In this document: positions 1-10,710 of the stretch, piece after piece
Layout of the letters: the number at the start of each line of letters is the position of its first letter
Position numbering within the stretch: position 1 is the first letter of the stretch
Assembly (NCBI RefSeq): GCF_029436685.1
Contig: NZ_JAROCY010000008.1
Coordinates: 62,001-126,000 of the forward strand
Direction of reading: 5' to 3'
Length of the DNA: 64,000 nucleotides
From: Novosphingobium cyanobacteriorum
GTDB taxonomy: Bacteria > Pseudomonadota > Alphaproteobacteria > Sphingomonadales > Sphingomonadaceae
Notes under the pieces: model-generated
Told to the model about the DNA's origin: nothing
The model's database searches: none
Seen by the model: the letters and a program-made list of their open reading frames with translations, nothing else
Made by a program: the position numbers and the translations under genes

Positions 1-990
1 CGGCTGCTGCACCACGGTGATCGTGCCATCGGCGTTTTTCGTCGCGACATAGCCCTCGCGCTTGGCCCTGGCCGGGCTGGCGAGCAGGCGCGCGCCGAGC
101 CCTTCGCCCACCACGATCGACTGCGGCACCGTCCAGGTGGGATTGAACACCACGTTCTTGACCTGCTCGGCCAGCTGGGGCGTGGCGGTCTTGCCCGGCT
201 TGCCCACGATCGCGCGATAGGTGCGGATGATCTTGTTGTTCACCGTCAGGCGCAGTTCCTGTTCGGGCACGTTGATCATCAGGTACTGCAGGCCAAGGTC
301 ACGACCCAGCCAGCGCCAGCGATCCATGTTGGCGCGGATCATGCCGATCTGCTTGGGGTCCTTGGTCTTGGTCAGCATGTCCTTCAGCTGCGCATAGTCG
401 GGATGCGTGGGCTTCAGGCTTTCCAGCACGCCGGCCACGTCGTGCGTCTCGGTCGCCTGCGCCAGCAGCGCGGCGTCGGGATGGATGTCCTGATCGGGAT
501 CGACCGCAAACCACTGCACGCGCGCGGTCATCGGCGTTCGCCCGTCGCGGATGTCCTGCGCCAGCCACACGAACAGGCGGCTGGCGAGCTGGTCCAGTTC
601 ATCGCCTTCGCCCTTCGCGATCGCGGCGGTCAGCGCGGCGGGTTCGTAGTCACGCGCGAACAGGCCGTCGGCGCCGATCCCCCTGATTGCGGCGAGCAAC
701 GCCTTGGCATCGGCCAGGGTCCAGTGTGCCAGCGGTGGTGGCGGCGGGGGCAGGTCGGCCAGTGATGTGGGCGTTTCGGGGGCTTCTGTCGGCACTGCGG
801 CGGCGGGTGCAGCCTTGGCGGCGGCCGTGGCGGGCGCAGGCGCGGGCTTTGCAGGTGCCGCCTGCGCTGTCAGGTCAACCGGCCCCTGCCGCTGCGCCGC
901 GCGGGCGCCTGCCTGCCCACCGGCCAGCACGGCGGCAAGCGCCACGGCGGCCACGGTTCCGTGGAAGGCGATGCGGCAGGTACGGTGCAT
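1..990 (-). CDS. L,D-transpeptidase (YcbB/LdtD-like), N-terminal part, runs off the window
   Basis: I translated 330 residues on the minus strand from the ATG whose complement is at 988-990; the frame is open to the window edge. Residues about 10-30 form a hydrophobic signal peptide, residues 40-88 are an Ala/Pro-rich linker, and then comes a helical scaffold region. The last visible part contains NPTWTVPQSIV, the sequence that opens the YkuD catalytic domain in YcbB-type murein L,D-transpeptidases. These periplasmic enzymes form 3-3 peptidoglycan crosslinks. The catalytic HxxG/SHGC part lies beyond base 1, so activity cannot be judged. It is divergent from the DMT transporter gene. Confidence 0.85.
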   Translation of the reverse strand, partial: MHRTCRIAFHGTVAAVALAAVLAGGQAGARAAQRQGPVDLTAQAAPAKPAPAPATAAAKAAPAAAVPTEAPETPTSLADLPPPPPPLAHWTLADAKALLAAIRGIGADGLFARDYEPAALTAAIAKGEGDELDQLASRLFVWLAQDIRDGRTPMTARVQWFAVDPDQDIHPDAALLAQATETHDVAGVLESLKPTHPDYAQLKDMLTKTKDPKQIGMIRANMDRWRWLGRDLGLQYLMINVPEQELRLTVNNKIIRTYRAIVGKPGKTATPQLAEQVKNVVFNPTWTVPQSIVVGEGLGARLLASPARAKREGYVATKNADGTITVVQQP

Positions 991-1156
991 GCTGTCTGGT
1001 TCCCTGTTGGATAGGGGCGGGACTCCGCCGGCCGTGCATCGGCCCTTGGGCGAATCCTAACCCCAAGCCGGATCGTCAATCAAGCCGCGCGGCTGACTGC
1101 AGGCTGAATCGCCCACCCGTTTTGCGCGGGGCGTGCAAGGCCGCTAAGGCAACACG

Positions 1157-2056
1157 ATGAAGCGCCACGCCACATTCCTTCCCGTCTTTGTCGCCCTGTT
1201 CGGCCTTGGCTGCTTCAGCGTCATGGATGGCGTGATGAAGGCGGCCTCTCTGTCGGTCGGTCCCTATGGAGCGCTGTTCTGGCGCAACATGCTGGGCAGC
1301 CTGTTCATGCTGCCGGTGTATTTGCGGGCGCGGCGGCGCGCTGATGCCCGTGGGCTGCCAGGACGTGATGCGATGAAGCTGCACTGGCTGCGCTCCAGCG
1401 TGGCGGGCACGATGGCGGTGCTGTTCTTCTATGGCGTGGTGCGCACGCCCTTGGCGGAATCCATTGCGCTGACGTTCATCGCCCCGCTCATTGCGCTTTA
1501 TCTGGCGGCCGTGACGCTGGGTGAGAAAGTGGGATCGCGCGCGGTGGCCGGATCGGTGCTGGCTCTGGGCGGCGTCGTGGTGATCGCCGCCGGCAAGTTC
1601 GGCGGGCGGTATGATGCCGAGGCGGTCAAGGGCCTTGTCGCGCTGCTCGTCTCAGCGGTGCTCTATGCCTGGAATCTGGTGCTGCAGCGGCGCCAGGCGC
1701 AGGTGGCGGGGCCAGAGGAGATCGCGTTTTTTCAGACGTTCCTGATCTTTCTGCTGCTTGGCATTGGCGCATGGTGGCTGGCCCCGTTGCCAGCGCCGGT
1801 TACATGGATCGAACTGGCGATATCCGCGCTGCTCTCGGTCGGGTCGCTGATGCTGCTGGGCTGGGCCTATGCCCGGGCAGAGGCGCAGGTGCTGGTGCCG
1901 CTGGAATATACCGCGTTCATATGGGCCGCACTGGTCGGCTGGATCGGCTTTGGCGAGGCGCTGACGCTGCGTACGCTCGGGGGCGTGGTGCTCATCGTTG
2001 CAGGCTGCCTGATCGCGTTGCAGCGCAGCGCCCCGTCGGAGATGGAAATGGTCTGA
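1157..2056 (+). CDS. DMT-family (EamA) transporter
   Basis: This 299-residue inner-membrane protein has about ten hydrophobic segments in two EamA halves (residues about 5-140 and 150-290). It shows typical features such as an early FWRN sequence after helix 2, PLAESIALTFIAPL in the first half and PLEYTAFIWAALVGWIGFGE in the second. The family exports metabolites or amino acids, and some members have been linked to S-adenosylmethionine or riboflavin transport. The substrate cannot be read from sequence. The ATG follows a weak purine-rich stretch (aaggcaacacg). It stands alone, with a small convergent membrane gene immediately downstream. Confidence 0.85.
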   Translation: MKRHATFLPVFVALFGLGCFSVMDGVMKAASLSVGPYGALFWRNMLGSLFMLPVYLRARRRADARGLPGRDAMKLHWLRSSVAGTMAVLFFYGVVRTPLAESIALTFIAPLIALYLAAVTLGEKVGSRAVAGSVLALGGVVVIAAGKFGGRYDAEAVKGLVALLVSAVLYAWNLVLQRRQAQVAGPEEIAFFQTFLIFLLLGIGAWWLAPLPAPVTWIELAISALLSVGSLMLLGWAYARAEAQVLVPLEYTAFIWAALVGWIGFGEALTLRTLGGVVLIVAGCLIALQRSAPSEMEMV

Positions 2057-2060
2057 CCGC

Positions 2061-2255
2061 TCAGCCGATCAGGCGCTCGAGTCCGGCCCAGCCCGCAGCA
2101 GCCATCACCGCCAGTGATAGCGCGGCAAATATCCATGCGCCGGTGCGGTCCGTCGCCGGGGCATGCGGCGGCGTCTGAATGGTGCGGAACGGCGTGTCAT
2201 AGGGGTGGTGGCGCCGGCTGCGGGCGCTGCGGGAAAATGAAGTACGGACGGCCAT
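2061..2255 (-). CDS. Small basic single-pass membrane protein, 64 residues, unknown function
   Basis: The start is the ATG complementary to 2253-2255, preceded by AAAGGA at a good Shine-Dalgarno distance. Longer upstream readings of the frame look non-coding. The N-terminal half is very basic and Ser/Arg/His rich (MAVRTSFSRSARSRRHHPYD). The C-terminal half is one transmembrane helix (WIFAALSLAVMAAAGWAGL) followed by a short polar end, so it is probably tail-anchored. It ends 4 bp from the convergent DMT transporter. I do not recognise a family; the ribosome site and clean topology are the evidence that it is real. Confidence 0.55.
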   Translation of the reverse strand: MAVRTSFSRSARSRRHHPYDTPFRTIQTPPHAPATDRTGAWIFAALSLAVMAAAGWAGLERLIG

Positions 2256-2621
2256 CGGCAGGTCCTTTCGCGGTGTCCTTCTCCCGACTGCGGACTGGCG
2301 GTGCAGCCCCCACCGGGCATGCAGAAATAAGTCAGAACGATGACAATTCCCTGTAAATACGCACACTGTCATCGATCTGTCATATGGGGTCGTTGCCAGC
2401 CGATAGTCATCGTTCTTGCTAATGATTTGCAACATCGCAAAATAAGGCTCCGCCCTTGGTCGGAATAGGACATGCCTGCCCTTGACGCGCGCGGGCGAAA
2501 CGCGCAGTGCGCGTGCGAAATCCGGCTGACCTGCCCGCCGTTCGCCCCTTTTCCGCCGCGAAAAGGGCCGTCTCCCCACCGGACGGCAGGAAGGCCATCA
2601 CAGGAGGGAACTCGACTCGCC
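2256..2621. other. Noncoding divergent region upstream of acnA
   Basis: This 366-bp stretch separates the small membrane gene from acnA and is clearly AT-richer between about 2330 and 2450 than its surroundings, as expected for promoters. An inverted repeat is listed separately. The reading frame of acnA stays open upstream to 2472, but the translation there (Arg/Pro-rich) does not look like aconitase. No RNA gene was recognised. Confidence 0.5.
2426..2441. promoter_or_regulatory. Inverted repeat TTTGC-N6-GCAAA in the acnA upstream region
   Basis: The 5-bp perfect arms flank a 6-base spacer inside the AT-rich part of the acnA leader region, about 180 bp before the start codon. A dyad of this size suits a dimeric regulator, but no regulator is assigned. 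It does not match the classical Fur box. Confidence 0.3.
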
Positions 2622-5294
<2,673 letters not shown>

Positions 5295-5321
5295 TCCTTC
5301 GGGACAATGCCACACAGAAAG

Positions 5322-5350
5322 GGGCGGCTCCGCAAGGAGCCGCCCTTTTT
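5322..5350 (+). terminator. Rho-independent terminator of acnA
   Basis: A perfect 10-bp GC-rich stem (gggcggctcc / ggagccgccc) with a GCAA loop is followed directly by five T, starting 28 bp after the acnA stop codon. Confidence 0.9.
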
Positions 5351-5447
5351 CGTTGCAGCTTGGCGGGAAGGGGCGGTTGCTCGCCAAAGTGCGGCGCTTC
5401 TCCCCCCGCTTGCGGGAGGGGCTGGGCAACGCCCCACGGCTTAGGTC

Positions 5448-5482
5448 AAAAAAGGCCCCCGCCGTTTCCGGCGAGGGCCTTT
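5448..5482. terminator. Bidirectional hairpin terminator between acnA and the Crp/Fnr gene
   Basis: The stem GGCCCCCGCCG / CGGCGAGGGCC (one mismatch, TTTC-type loop) is flanked by six A on the left and TTT on the right. Read on the minus strand it ends with six T, as expected for the terminator of the Crp/Fnr gene. The stretch to 5614 also contains an A/T-run segment (caaattttttt type, 5574-5599) with no gene. Confidence 0.7.
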
Positions 5483-5614
5483 CGGGATCGTATCACCAGC
5501 CGCTTGGACGGGAGGGGGGGTCTCGGCGGTGACAGACCCATAACGAGCACCCCCGGATCGGGTTCCGACCACCTCAAATTTTTTTCAAATTTTTTTTGAG
5601 CCGCCGGAAACCGC

Positions 5615-6382
5615 TCAGATGAAGGGCCGCGGCGGCGGCGCTTCGGCCTCCATTTGTGCGAAATCGCGGGCCGCGGCCATGTCGGGCACCGCAATCGCGT
5701 GGATCGTCCAGTCGACCAGACCGGCACGCCGCAGGGCCTGCATGGACCGGTTCGTGTGGACCAGCGACAGGCCCAGCATGTCGGCCACCTGTCCCTGCGT
5801 GATGGTCATCCGCAGTACGCCGTCTGCGGCGGCCACGCCCGTATCCATTGCCCGCTGCACCAGGAACACCGCCAGCCAGGCCACCCGCTCGCGCGCGTTG
5901 CGCTGGCCCAGTGCGACGATATGCTCCTCCAGCGCCGCTTCCTCACGCGCGGCGAGCCAGGTGATGTCGTAGGACAGGCGCGGATGGCTCATGGCCAGAT
6001 CGAAGAAGCGGTCGCGCGGGAACACGCAGACGCGCGCATCGGTCAGCGCCTCCACGCTGTGCGAGATTTCGGCGTCGAATGCCGATTGCAGGCCGATCAG
6101 GTCACCGGGAAACATGAAGTTGATGATCTGGCGGCGTCCGTCTTCCAGCAGGCGGAACCGCATCATCACGCCGGACAGAACGGTGTAGAGCCGCGTGGCG
6201 CGCGCACCCTGGCGCAAGATCTGCTCTCCGCGCACGAACGATGTCTCGCCGGTCTTGAACGCCTCGATCCACGCACGTTGCGTCTCATCCGGGGTCAGCA
6301 GGCCCGGGGTGGCAGACAGGGGGCAGGTGCGGCAGGGGGTGCGGTCCCCGTTTGACCGTCCACCGTTTCCATCGCTTTTCAT
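5615..6382 (-). CDS. Crp/Fnr-family transcriptional regulator
   Basis: The 255-residue protein has a cyclic-nucleotide-binding-type beta-barrel (residues about 45-150, with FVRGEQILRQG and FMFPGDLIGLQSAF) and a C-terminal winged helix (about 160-235). The latter contains TQGQVADMLGLSLVHTNRSM, the Crp-type recognition helix region. Near the N-terminus is CRTCPLS, a CxxC pair also seen in FixK/Fnr-like proteins. Too few cysteines are visible for a classical Fnr [4Fe-4S] cluster, so oxygen sensing is not established. Its regulon is unknown. It is divergent from the receiver gene at 6531. The Crp/Fnr family assignment is firm. Confidence 0.9.
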   Translation of the reverse strand: MKSDGNGGRSNGDRTPCRTCPLSATPGLLTPDETQRAWIEAFKTGETSFVRGEQILRQGARATRLYTVLSGVMMRFRLLEDGRRQIINFMFPGDLIGLQSAFDAEISHSVEALTDARVCVFPRDRFFDLAMSHPRLSYDITWLAAREEAALEEHIVALGQRNARERVAWLAVFLVQRAMDTGVAAADGVLRMTITQGQVADMLGLSLVHTNRSMQALRRAGLVDWTIHAIAVPDMAAARDFAQMEAEAPPPRPFI

Positions 6383-6530
6383 TTCAGTTCCCGTTGCAGC
6401 GCCTGACGGTCGCAGCAGTCAGTCACCCCGCCGCAACGCGCCATATCAAATGACACATCGCCCATCCGGGTTCCCATGTACGCAGCGCCCACCCGTGCGC
6501 ACCCGCTCACGCGGCTTGCCGGGAGGCGGG

Positions 6531-6899
6531 ATGAAGATTGCACGGGCCAGTGTACTGGTGCTGGAAGACAGCGTGATCCTTGCCATGGCGATGGAAGAGG
6601 AACTGGCCGAGCGCGGGCACACGGTCTGTGCTGCGGCCACGGTTGCGGCGGCGGAACAATGCCTTGCGGAAGCGCGAAGCTTCGACGTGGCCTTGCTGGA
6701 TATGCGTCTCCCCGATGGAACGCCTGACGCGCTCGCGCGTAAACTGCTGGCCGCTGGTTGCGCGGTGGCGCTCGTTTCGGGCGTGGGAAAGGATGAGGTG
6801 GCAGACGATCTGGCGCACCTGCCCCTGTTCCGGAAGCCCGCGCCGCTCCACCTGCTGGCGGATTGGGTGGATGGCGTGCTGCGCCCGCAGCGGGTCTGA
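6531..6899 (+). CDS. Stand-alone response regulator receiver protein
   Basis: A 122-residue protein consisting of one receiver domain. It has the acidic start LVLEDSVI, the phospho-acceptor region VALLDMRLPDG, VSGV in the Thr/Ser position and the conserved lysine in FRKPAP. There is no output domain, so it probably acts by protein-protein contact or as a phosphate sink. The start ATG follows GGGAGG. It lies 74 bp upstream of phyR in the same direction, and the EcfG-type promoter of phyR starts just after its stop. This suggests a role linked to the general stress response, but that is inference from position. Confidence 0.85.
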   Translation: MKIARASVLVLEDSVILAMAMEEELAERGHTVCAAATVAAAEQCLAEARSFDVALLDMRLPDGTPDALARKLLAAGCAVALVSGVGKDEVADDLAHLPLFRKPAPLHLLADWVDGVLRPQRV

Positions 6900-6912
6900 T
6901 CGCTCTCGCGCG

Positions 6913-6938
6913 GGAACCCGAATGCCCTTACAAGCGTT
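6913..6938 (+). promoter_or_regulatory. EcfG-type promoter of phyR
   Basis: GGAAC at 6913-6917 and CGTT at 6935-6938 are separated by 17 bases. This matches the established general-stress sigma factor consensus of alphaproteobacteria (GGAAC-N16/17-CGTT). It lies 35 bp upstream of the phyR start codon, which implies positive autoregulation of phyR by EcfG. Confidence 0.8.
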
Positions 6939-6973
6939 GCGGCGAGCAACGTCTCTCCGGGATAGGGGTTTAA

Positions 6974-7783
6974 ATGTCACTTGGCGCCAAAGTCGCAACC
7001 AACCTGCCATACCTGCGCCGCTATGCGCGCGCGCTGACCGGCAGCCAGTCCACCGGGGACGCCTTCGTGCGCGCCACGCTGGAAGCCGCGCTCGCCGATG
7101 AAGACCTGCGCGCGCGCATCGGTCGTGGCCGGGTCGATCTGTATCACGTGTTCAACTCGGTCTGGTCCAGTGCATGGGTGGACGATGGTGACCGCTCGGG
7201 CACCGAACTCGTCGGCGCCGAAGCGGGGCACGAGGCGGCGGCGCAGGAGCGCCTGTCGCACATCACGCCGCTGAACCGCCAGGCCCTGCTGCTCACCACG
7301 CTTGAGGACTTCTCGATCGACGAGGCCGCGATCATCATGGACCGCGAGCCCGACGACGTGGAAGCGCTGGTGCAGGAAGCGATCGAGGAGATCGACCGCG
7401 AATCGGCCACCAACGTGCTGATCATCGAGGACGAGCCGCTCATTTCGATGCAGCTGGAGGACCTCGTCCGTTCGCTGGGCCACGACGTGTGCGGCATGGC
7501 CGCCACCCGCACCCAGGCGCGCGAGATCGTCGCCAGCCAGACGCCGGGCCTCGTGCTGGCGGACATCCAGCTGGCCGATGGCAGTTCGGGCCTTGATGCG
7601 GTGGACGATATCCTGAAGATCACCGACGTTCCGGTCATCTTCATCACCGCCTATCCCGAACGCCTGCTGACGGGGGACCGGCCCGAGCCGACCTACCTGA
7701 TCACCAAGCCGTTCCAGGAAGCCACCGTGCGCACCGCGATCAGCCAGGCACTGTTCTTCGGATCGAGCCGGCCGCTTCGCTGA
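6974..7783 (+). CDS. phyR: PhyR, general stress response anti-anti-sigma response regulator
   Basis: The 269-residue protein has the PhyR layout: an ECF-sigma-like N-terminal domain (residues 1-135, beginning MSLGAKVATNLPYLRRYARA) and a C-terminal receiver domain (about 146-262). The receiver has VLIIEDEPLIS, the phospho-acceptor Asp197 in LADIQLADGSSG, and ITKPFQ with the conserved lysine. When phosphorylated, PhyR binds NepR through the sigma-like domain and frees EcfG. The presumed kinase is the convergent HWE protein next door, and nepR-ecfG lie just beyond it. An EcfG-type promoter precedes the gene. Confidence 0.97.
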   Translation: MSLGAKVATNLPYLRRYARALTGSQSTGDAFVRATLEAALADEDLRARIGRGRVDLYHVFNSVWSSAWVDDGDRSGTELVGAEAGHEAAAQERLSHITPLNRQALLLTTLEDFSIDEAAIIMDREPDDVEALVQEAIEEIDRESATNVLIIEDEPLISMQLEDLVRSLGHDVCGMAATRTQAREIVASQTPGLVLADIQLADGSSGLDAVDDILKITDVPVIFITAYPERLLTGDRPEPTYLITKPFQEATVRTAISQALFFGSSRPLR

Positions 7784-7787
7784 GTTC

Positions 7788-7889
7788 GTTCCACTGACGT
7801 GGAACGCGGCACCGGCCCGCTCCCCGGCCCGACGACCCAGCGGAATTGCACGCTGTAGATGGTCGGGCGGGGGAGTGGGCCGGTGCCGC
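7788..7889. terminator. Large inverted repeat between phyR and the kinase gene
   Basis: The convergent intergenic space holds a small hairpin (gttccac-tgac-gtggaac, 7788-7805) followed by a long dyad. Left arm 7806-7833 and right arm 7862-7889 pair over 28 positions with two mismatches around a 28-base loop. No T-tract follows, so it may be a Rho-assisted bidirectional barrier or an RNA-stabilising structure rather than a classical terminator. Confidence 0.55.
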
Positions 7890-7924
7890 AGCCGTTTCAG
7901 TGCAACCGAAACACAGGCAGACGC

Positions 7925-9634
7925 TTACCCCGGCCGCCCTTCGCGTATCGCGAAGCTGCCCCGGCGGCGCACGGGGATCACCAGTGTGCAGCTGACCCCG
8001 CTTTCGTCAAAGCGCAGGTCTACCGGATTGCGCAGTTCGTGCGCCACGATCTTCTCGATCAGGTCGGTGCCAAAGCCGCGCTTGCGCCGTGCTTCGGGGT
8101 TGAGCCGCGGCCCGTTGCTTTCTTCCCAGCGGATGCGCGCGCGGTCCTCGCCCGCCATCTCCCACCACACCCGCACCTTGCCCGCCTGAATGCTCAGCGC
8201 GCCATACTTGGCGGCGTTGGTGGCCAGTTCGTGGATGGCGAGGCCGAGCGAAAGCGCATCGTTGGGTGCCAGCTCCACGTCCGGTCCCTCGATCTCCACA
8301 TGCCGTTCCGCGTCCTGCGCATAGGGCGCCAGCTCAGCCTGAATCACCAGCTTGACCGGCGTGGTGCCCCATTCTGACTGGGTCAGCAGGTCATGCGTGG
8401 CCGATAGCGCGCGGATGCGCCCTTCCAGGTTGTCGGCAAAGCTCTCCAGGTCGGTGGCCCGGCGGCGGGTAAGGGCTATGATCGAAAGCACGTTGGCCAG
8501 CGTGTTCTTCACCCGGTGGTTCAGTTCGCGGGTAAGGGAATTGCGGATCGAGGACTGCTGCTCGAACCAAGCCAGCGCGATCCGGTCCTCCACCGCCTGC
8601 TGCGTCAGCAGCCGCGCCAGCACCAGCAGCAGCGTGGCGACCAGCAGCCCGAACAGCAGCGTCATCACCGACATCATGCTCAGCATCGCGCTTGATGGTG
8701 CTTCCACCTCCAGCGTCCAGCGCCGCCCCGCCATGTCGATCTCGCGCCGCACCACCCGGCCCGAAGGCGCTGCCTGCGGCGTTTCCGCCAGCAGGTTCGC
8801 GGCCACCGGCGCCCCGTCATAAAGCCGGATGCCCACGCCTTCGAATCGGTCGGCATTGACTGCCGACTGCAGGAATCTCTGGCCATCGAAGGGACTGTAG
8901 ACAAAGCCGCGCAGGGTCCGACTTTGGCCCCCATCGCTTACTGAATAGACCGGCATGTAGATCAGGAATCCCGGATCGCCGCCATTGCGCTCCTGCATCA
9001 GCACAACCCGTCCGCTCGCAACCGGGCGCCCTTCTGCCGCCGCGCGCTGCATCGCGGTCCGGCGGGTCCGTTCGGAATACATGTCGAACCCGATCACCCG
9101 GTCATTGCGTTCGTTGCGCGGCTCCAGGTACATGATCGGCACCGCAAACGGTGTGTCCAGCCCCGGCAGCGGATGCACGCTGAAGCTGGCATTGCCGGCC
9201 CGGCGCATCACGTCCTGCACCATCGGGATATCCTGCCGCTCCACCCGCATGGCCCAGCCGATGCCTTCGGACCCCACGAAGTTGCCGTCGAGATGCAATT
9301 GTTGGATGAAGGCACGGAAAAGTTCGCCCCCCACCATCTGCTGCGTGGCAAACAGCGCGGCGCCCGATCGCAGATAGGCGGCATTGGCGTTTGACCTGCG
9401 CTCTATGCCTGATGCCACGCTCTGCGCGGTCTGCGCCAGTTGCGCGGTCTCGCGCTGGGTCTCGGCATTCTCGATGGCGAAGACGCTGAGCCCCGTCACC
9501 GCCATGGTCAGTGCGAAGATGCCGATGGGCAGGGCCCGCGGGAATCGTTCATACCACCGCGGAGCGAGGTTTTTCTGGGAGAGCAGCTTCTCCACCTGCG
9601 CCTGTTCGCCTCCGGCCTTTGCTTGCTTGTTCAA
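7925..9634 (-). CDS. CHASE-domain HWE-family sensor histidine kinase, probable PhyR kinase
   Basis: The 569-residue protein has an N-terminal membrane helix (residues about 34-54), an extracytoplasmic CHASE-type sensor domain (about 80-290), a second helix (about 315-345) and a cytoplasmic HWE/HisKA_2 kinase. The phospho-acceptor box is ELNHRVKNTLANV. The N box is IHELATNAAKYG, and IRWEESNGP gives the WxE feature of HWE kinases. HWE kinases are the established phosphodonors of PhyR. It is convergent with phyR and divergent from nepR-ecfG, which fits the conserved locus. The ligand of the CHASE domain is unknown. Confidence 0.93.
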   Translation of the reverse strand: MNKQAKAGGEQAQVEKLLSQKNLAPRWYERFPRALPIGIFALTMAVTGLSVFAIENAETQRETAQLAQTAQSVASGIERRSNANAAYLRSGAALFATQQMVGGELFRAFIQQLHLDGNFVGSEGIGWAMRVERQDIPMVQDVMRRAGNASFSVHPLPGLDTPFAVPIMYLEPRNERNDRVIGFDMYSERTRRTAMQRAAAEGRPVASGRVVLMQERNGGDPGFLIYMPVYSVSDGGQSRTLRGFVYSPFDGQRFLQSAVNADRFEGVGIRLYDGAPVAANLLAETPQAAPSGRVVRREIDMAGRRWTLEVEAPSSAMLSMMSVMTLLFGLLVATLLLVLARLLTQQAVEDRIALAWFEQQSSIRNSLTRELNHRVKNTLANVLSIIALTRRRATDLESFADNLEGRIRALSATHDLLTQSEWGTTPVKLVIQAELAPYAQDAERHVEIEGPDVELAPNDALSLGLAIHELATNAAKYGALSIQAGKVRVWWEMAGEDRARIRWEESNGPRLNPEARRKRGFGTDLIEKIVAHELRNPVDLRFDESGVSCTLVIPVRRRGSFAIREGRPG

Positions 9635-9684
9635 CTATATGGCACGGTGCGCGCCAATAACGCAGCCCCCTTGCATGAATTCGG

Positions 9685-9709
9685 GGAACCACTGGCCAAG
9701 AGTTTCGTT
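9685..9709 (+). promoter_or_regulatory. EcfG-type promoter of nepR-ecfG
   Basis: GGAAC at 9685-9689 and CGTT at 9706-9709 are 16 bases apart, which matches the general stress promoter consensus. The start codon of nepR is 160 bp downstream, so the transcript would have a long leader. Read on the opposite strand the same bases give GGAAC-N16-GGTT (9711 down to 9687), pointing at the kinase gene. The site could therefore serve both directions. Confidence 0.7.
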
Positions 9710-9868
9710 CCTTGCGCGTCTGCAGCACTTTTGCGCCCGCTGGCTTGGCGGCGGGAATTTGGTGTAACCAGCCCCTGCCGCGTTGGTCGCGGGGTAGTTT
9801 TGGGCCGCGCGGGTCGCGGCGTATTGTTTTGGACGAGCGACCTTGAGGGGGGAGGCAGAGCCGACCGG

Positions 9869-10045
9869 ATGTCGAAAGAGAAACCGATGAAGACCATGGG
9901 CGCCCAGCGCCGCACCGGTGCAAAGGCAAAGCCGCCCGAATGGGCGTCGGGCCTGCGCCGCCTGTATGATTCCGTGGTGGAAGAGCCCTTGCCCGACAGT
10001 TTTGCCAAGCTGCTCGACCAGCTGGACGACAATTCGAATGGCTGA
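9869..10045 (+). CDS. nepR: NepR anti-sigma factor
   Basis: The 58-residue protein carries the NepR core GLRRLYDSVVEEPLPDSF followed by AKLLDQLD, with a basic, probably disordered N-terminus. NepR binds EcfG and holds it inactive until phosphorylated PhyR takes its place. The start ATG at 9869 lies downstream of a G-rich purine stretch (ggggggagg); the ATG at 9887 is a possible alternative. It overlaps the ecfG start codon by 8 bp, so the two are translationally coupled, as expected for an anti-sigma/sigma pair. Confidence 0.95.
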   Translation: MSKEKPMKTMGAQRRTGAKAKPPEWASGLRRLYDSVVEEPLPDSFAKLLDQLDDNSNG

Positions 10046-10709
10046 CATGCACAGCCATGAAACGCCGCGGGGCGATGCGGCCCAGGGTGCCGATGCGCAG
10101 GGCGCGTCGCCAAAGCCTGCCCCGGCGCAGCCACCGCGCAACGCCGGCCCCGAATTCAAGCGTGAGCTCACGTCCGTGATCCCGCATCTTCGCGCCTTCG
10201 CCCGCGGCCTGTGCGGCCGGCCTGACCTGGCCGACGATCTCGTGCAGGAAACGTTGCTGAAGGCCTGGGCCGCGCAGGACCGGTTCGAACCCGGCACCTC
10301 GATGCGCGCCTGGACTTTCGTGATCCTGCGCAACGCCTACCTCACCGACATGCGTCGCAACCGCTTTCGCGCCGAGTATGACGAGACCGTGGCCGAACGT
10401 GTGCTGGTTGCGCCCGCCGGTCAGGAAGGCCCGCTGCATCTGTCCGACATGCACCGCGCGCTGCTCACCCTGCCGCCGGAACGGCGCGAGGCGCTGCTGC
10501 TGGTGGGTGCTGGTGGCTTCAGTTATGAAGAAGCGGCGCAGATCTGCCAGTGTGCCGTCGGCACGATCAAGAGCCGCGTCGGCCGCGCCCGCGCCGCGCT
10601 GGCCCACATGATCGAAAACGGGCAGTTGCCCCGCCGCAGCGGCAAGGATGCGGTGGCGCATGATGCCATCATGGGAGAGCTGGACAGCACGGTCCAGTCC
10701 GGCAGCTGA
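10038..10709 (+). CDS. ecfG: EcfG, general stress response ECF sigma factor
   Basis: The 223-residue protein is an ECF sigma factor. Region 2 (residues about 45-115) has LRAFARGLCGRPDLADDLVQ and RAWTFVILRNAYLTDMRRNR. Region 4 (about 140-195) has LPPERREALLLVGAGGFSYE and GTIKSRVGRARAAL. It differs from classical ECF factors by an Ala/Pro-rich N-terminal extension of about 40 residues. It overlaps nepR, shares its EcfG-type promoter (autoregulation), and has its own terminator. It directs RNA polymerase to GGAAC/CGTT promoters under general stress. The start at 10038 (MADMHSHE) is set by the overlap; 10047 would be an alternative. Confidence 0.95.
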   Translation: MADMHSHETPRGDAAQGADAQGASPKPAPAQPPRNAGPEFKRELTSVIPHLRAFARGLCGRPDLADDLVQETLLKAWAAQDRFEPGTSMRAWTFVILRNAYLTDMRRNRFRAEYDETVAERVLVAPAGQEGPLHLSDMHRALLTLPPERREALLLVGAGGFSYEEAAQICQCAVGTIKSRVGRARAALAHMIENGQLPRRSGKDAVAHDAIMGELDSTVQSGS

Positions 10710-10710
10710 G

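Noticed and set aside
2426..2441. Fur box upstream of acnA
   Set aside because: The arms do not match the GATAAT hexamer pattern of Fur sites.
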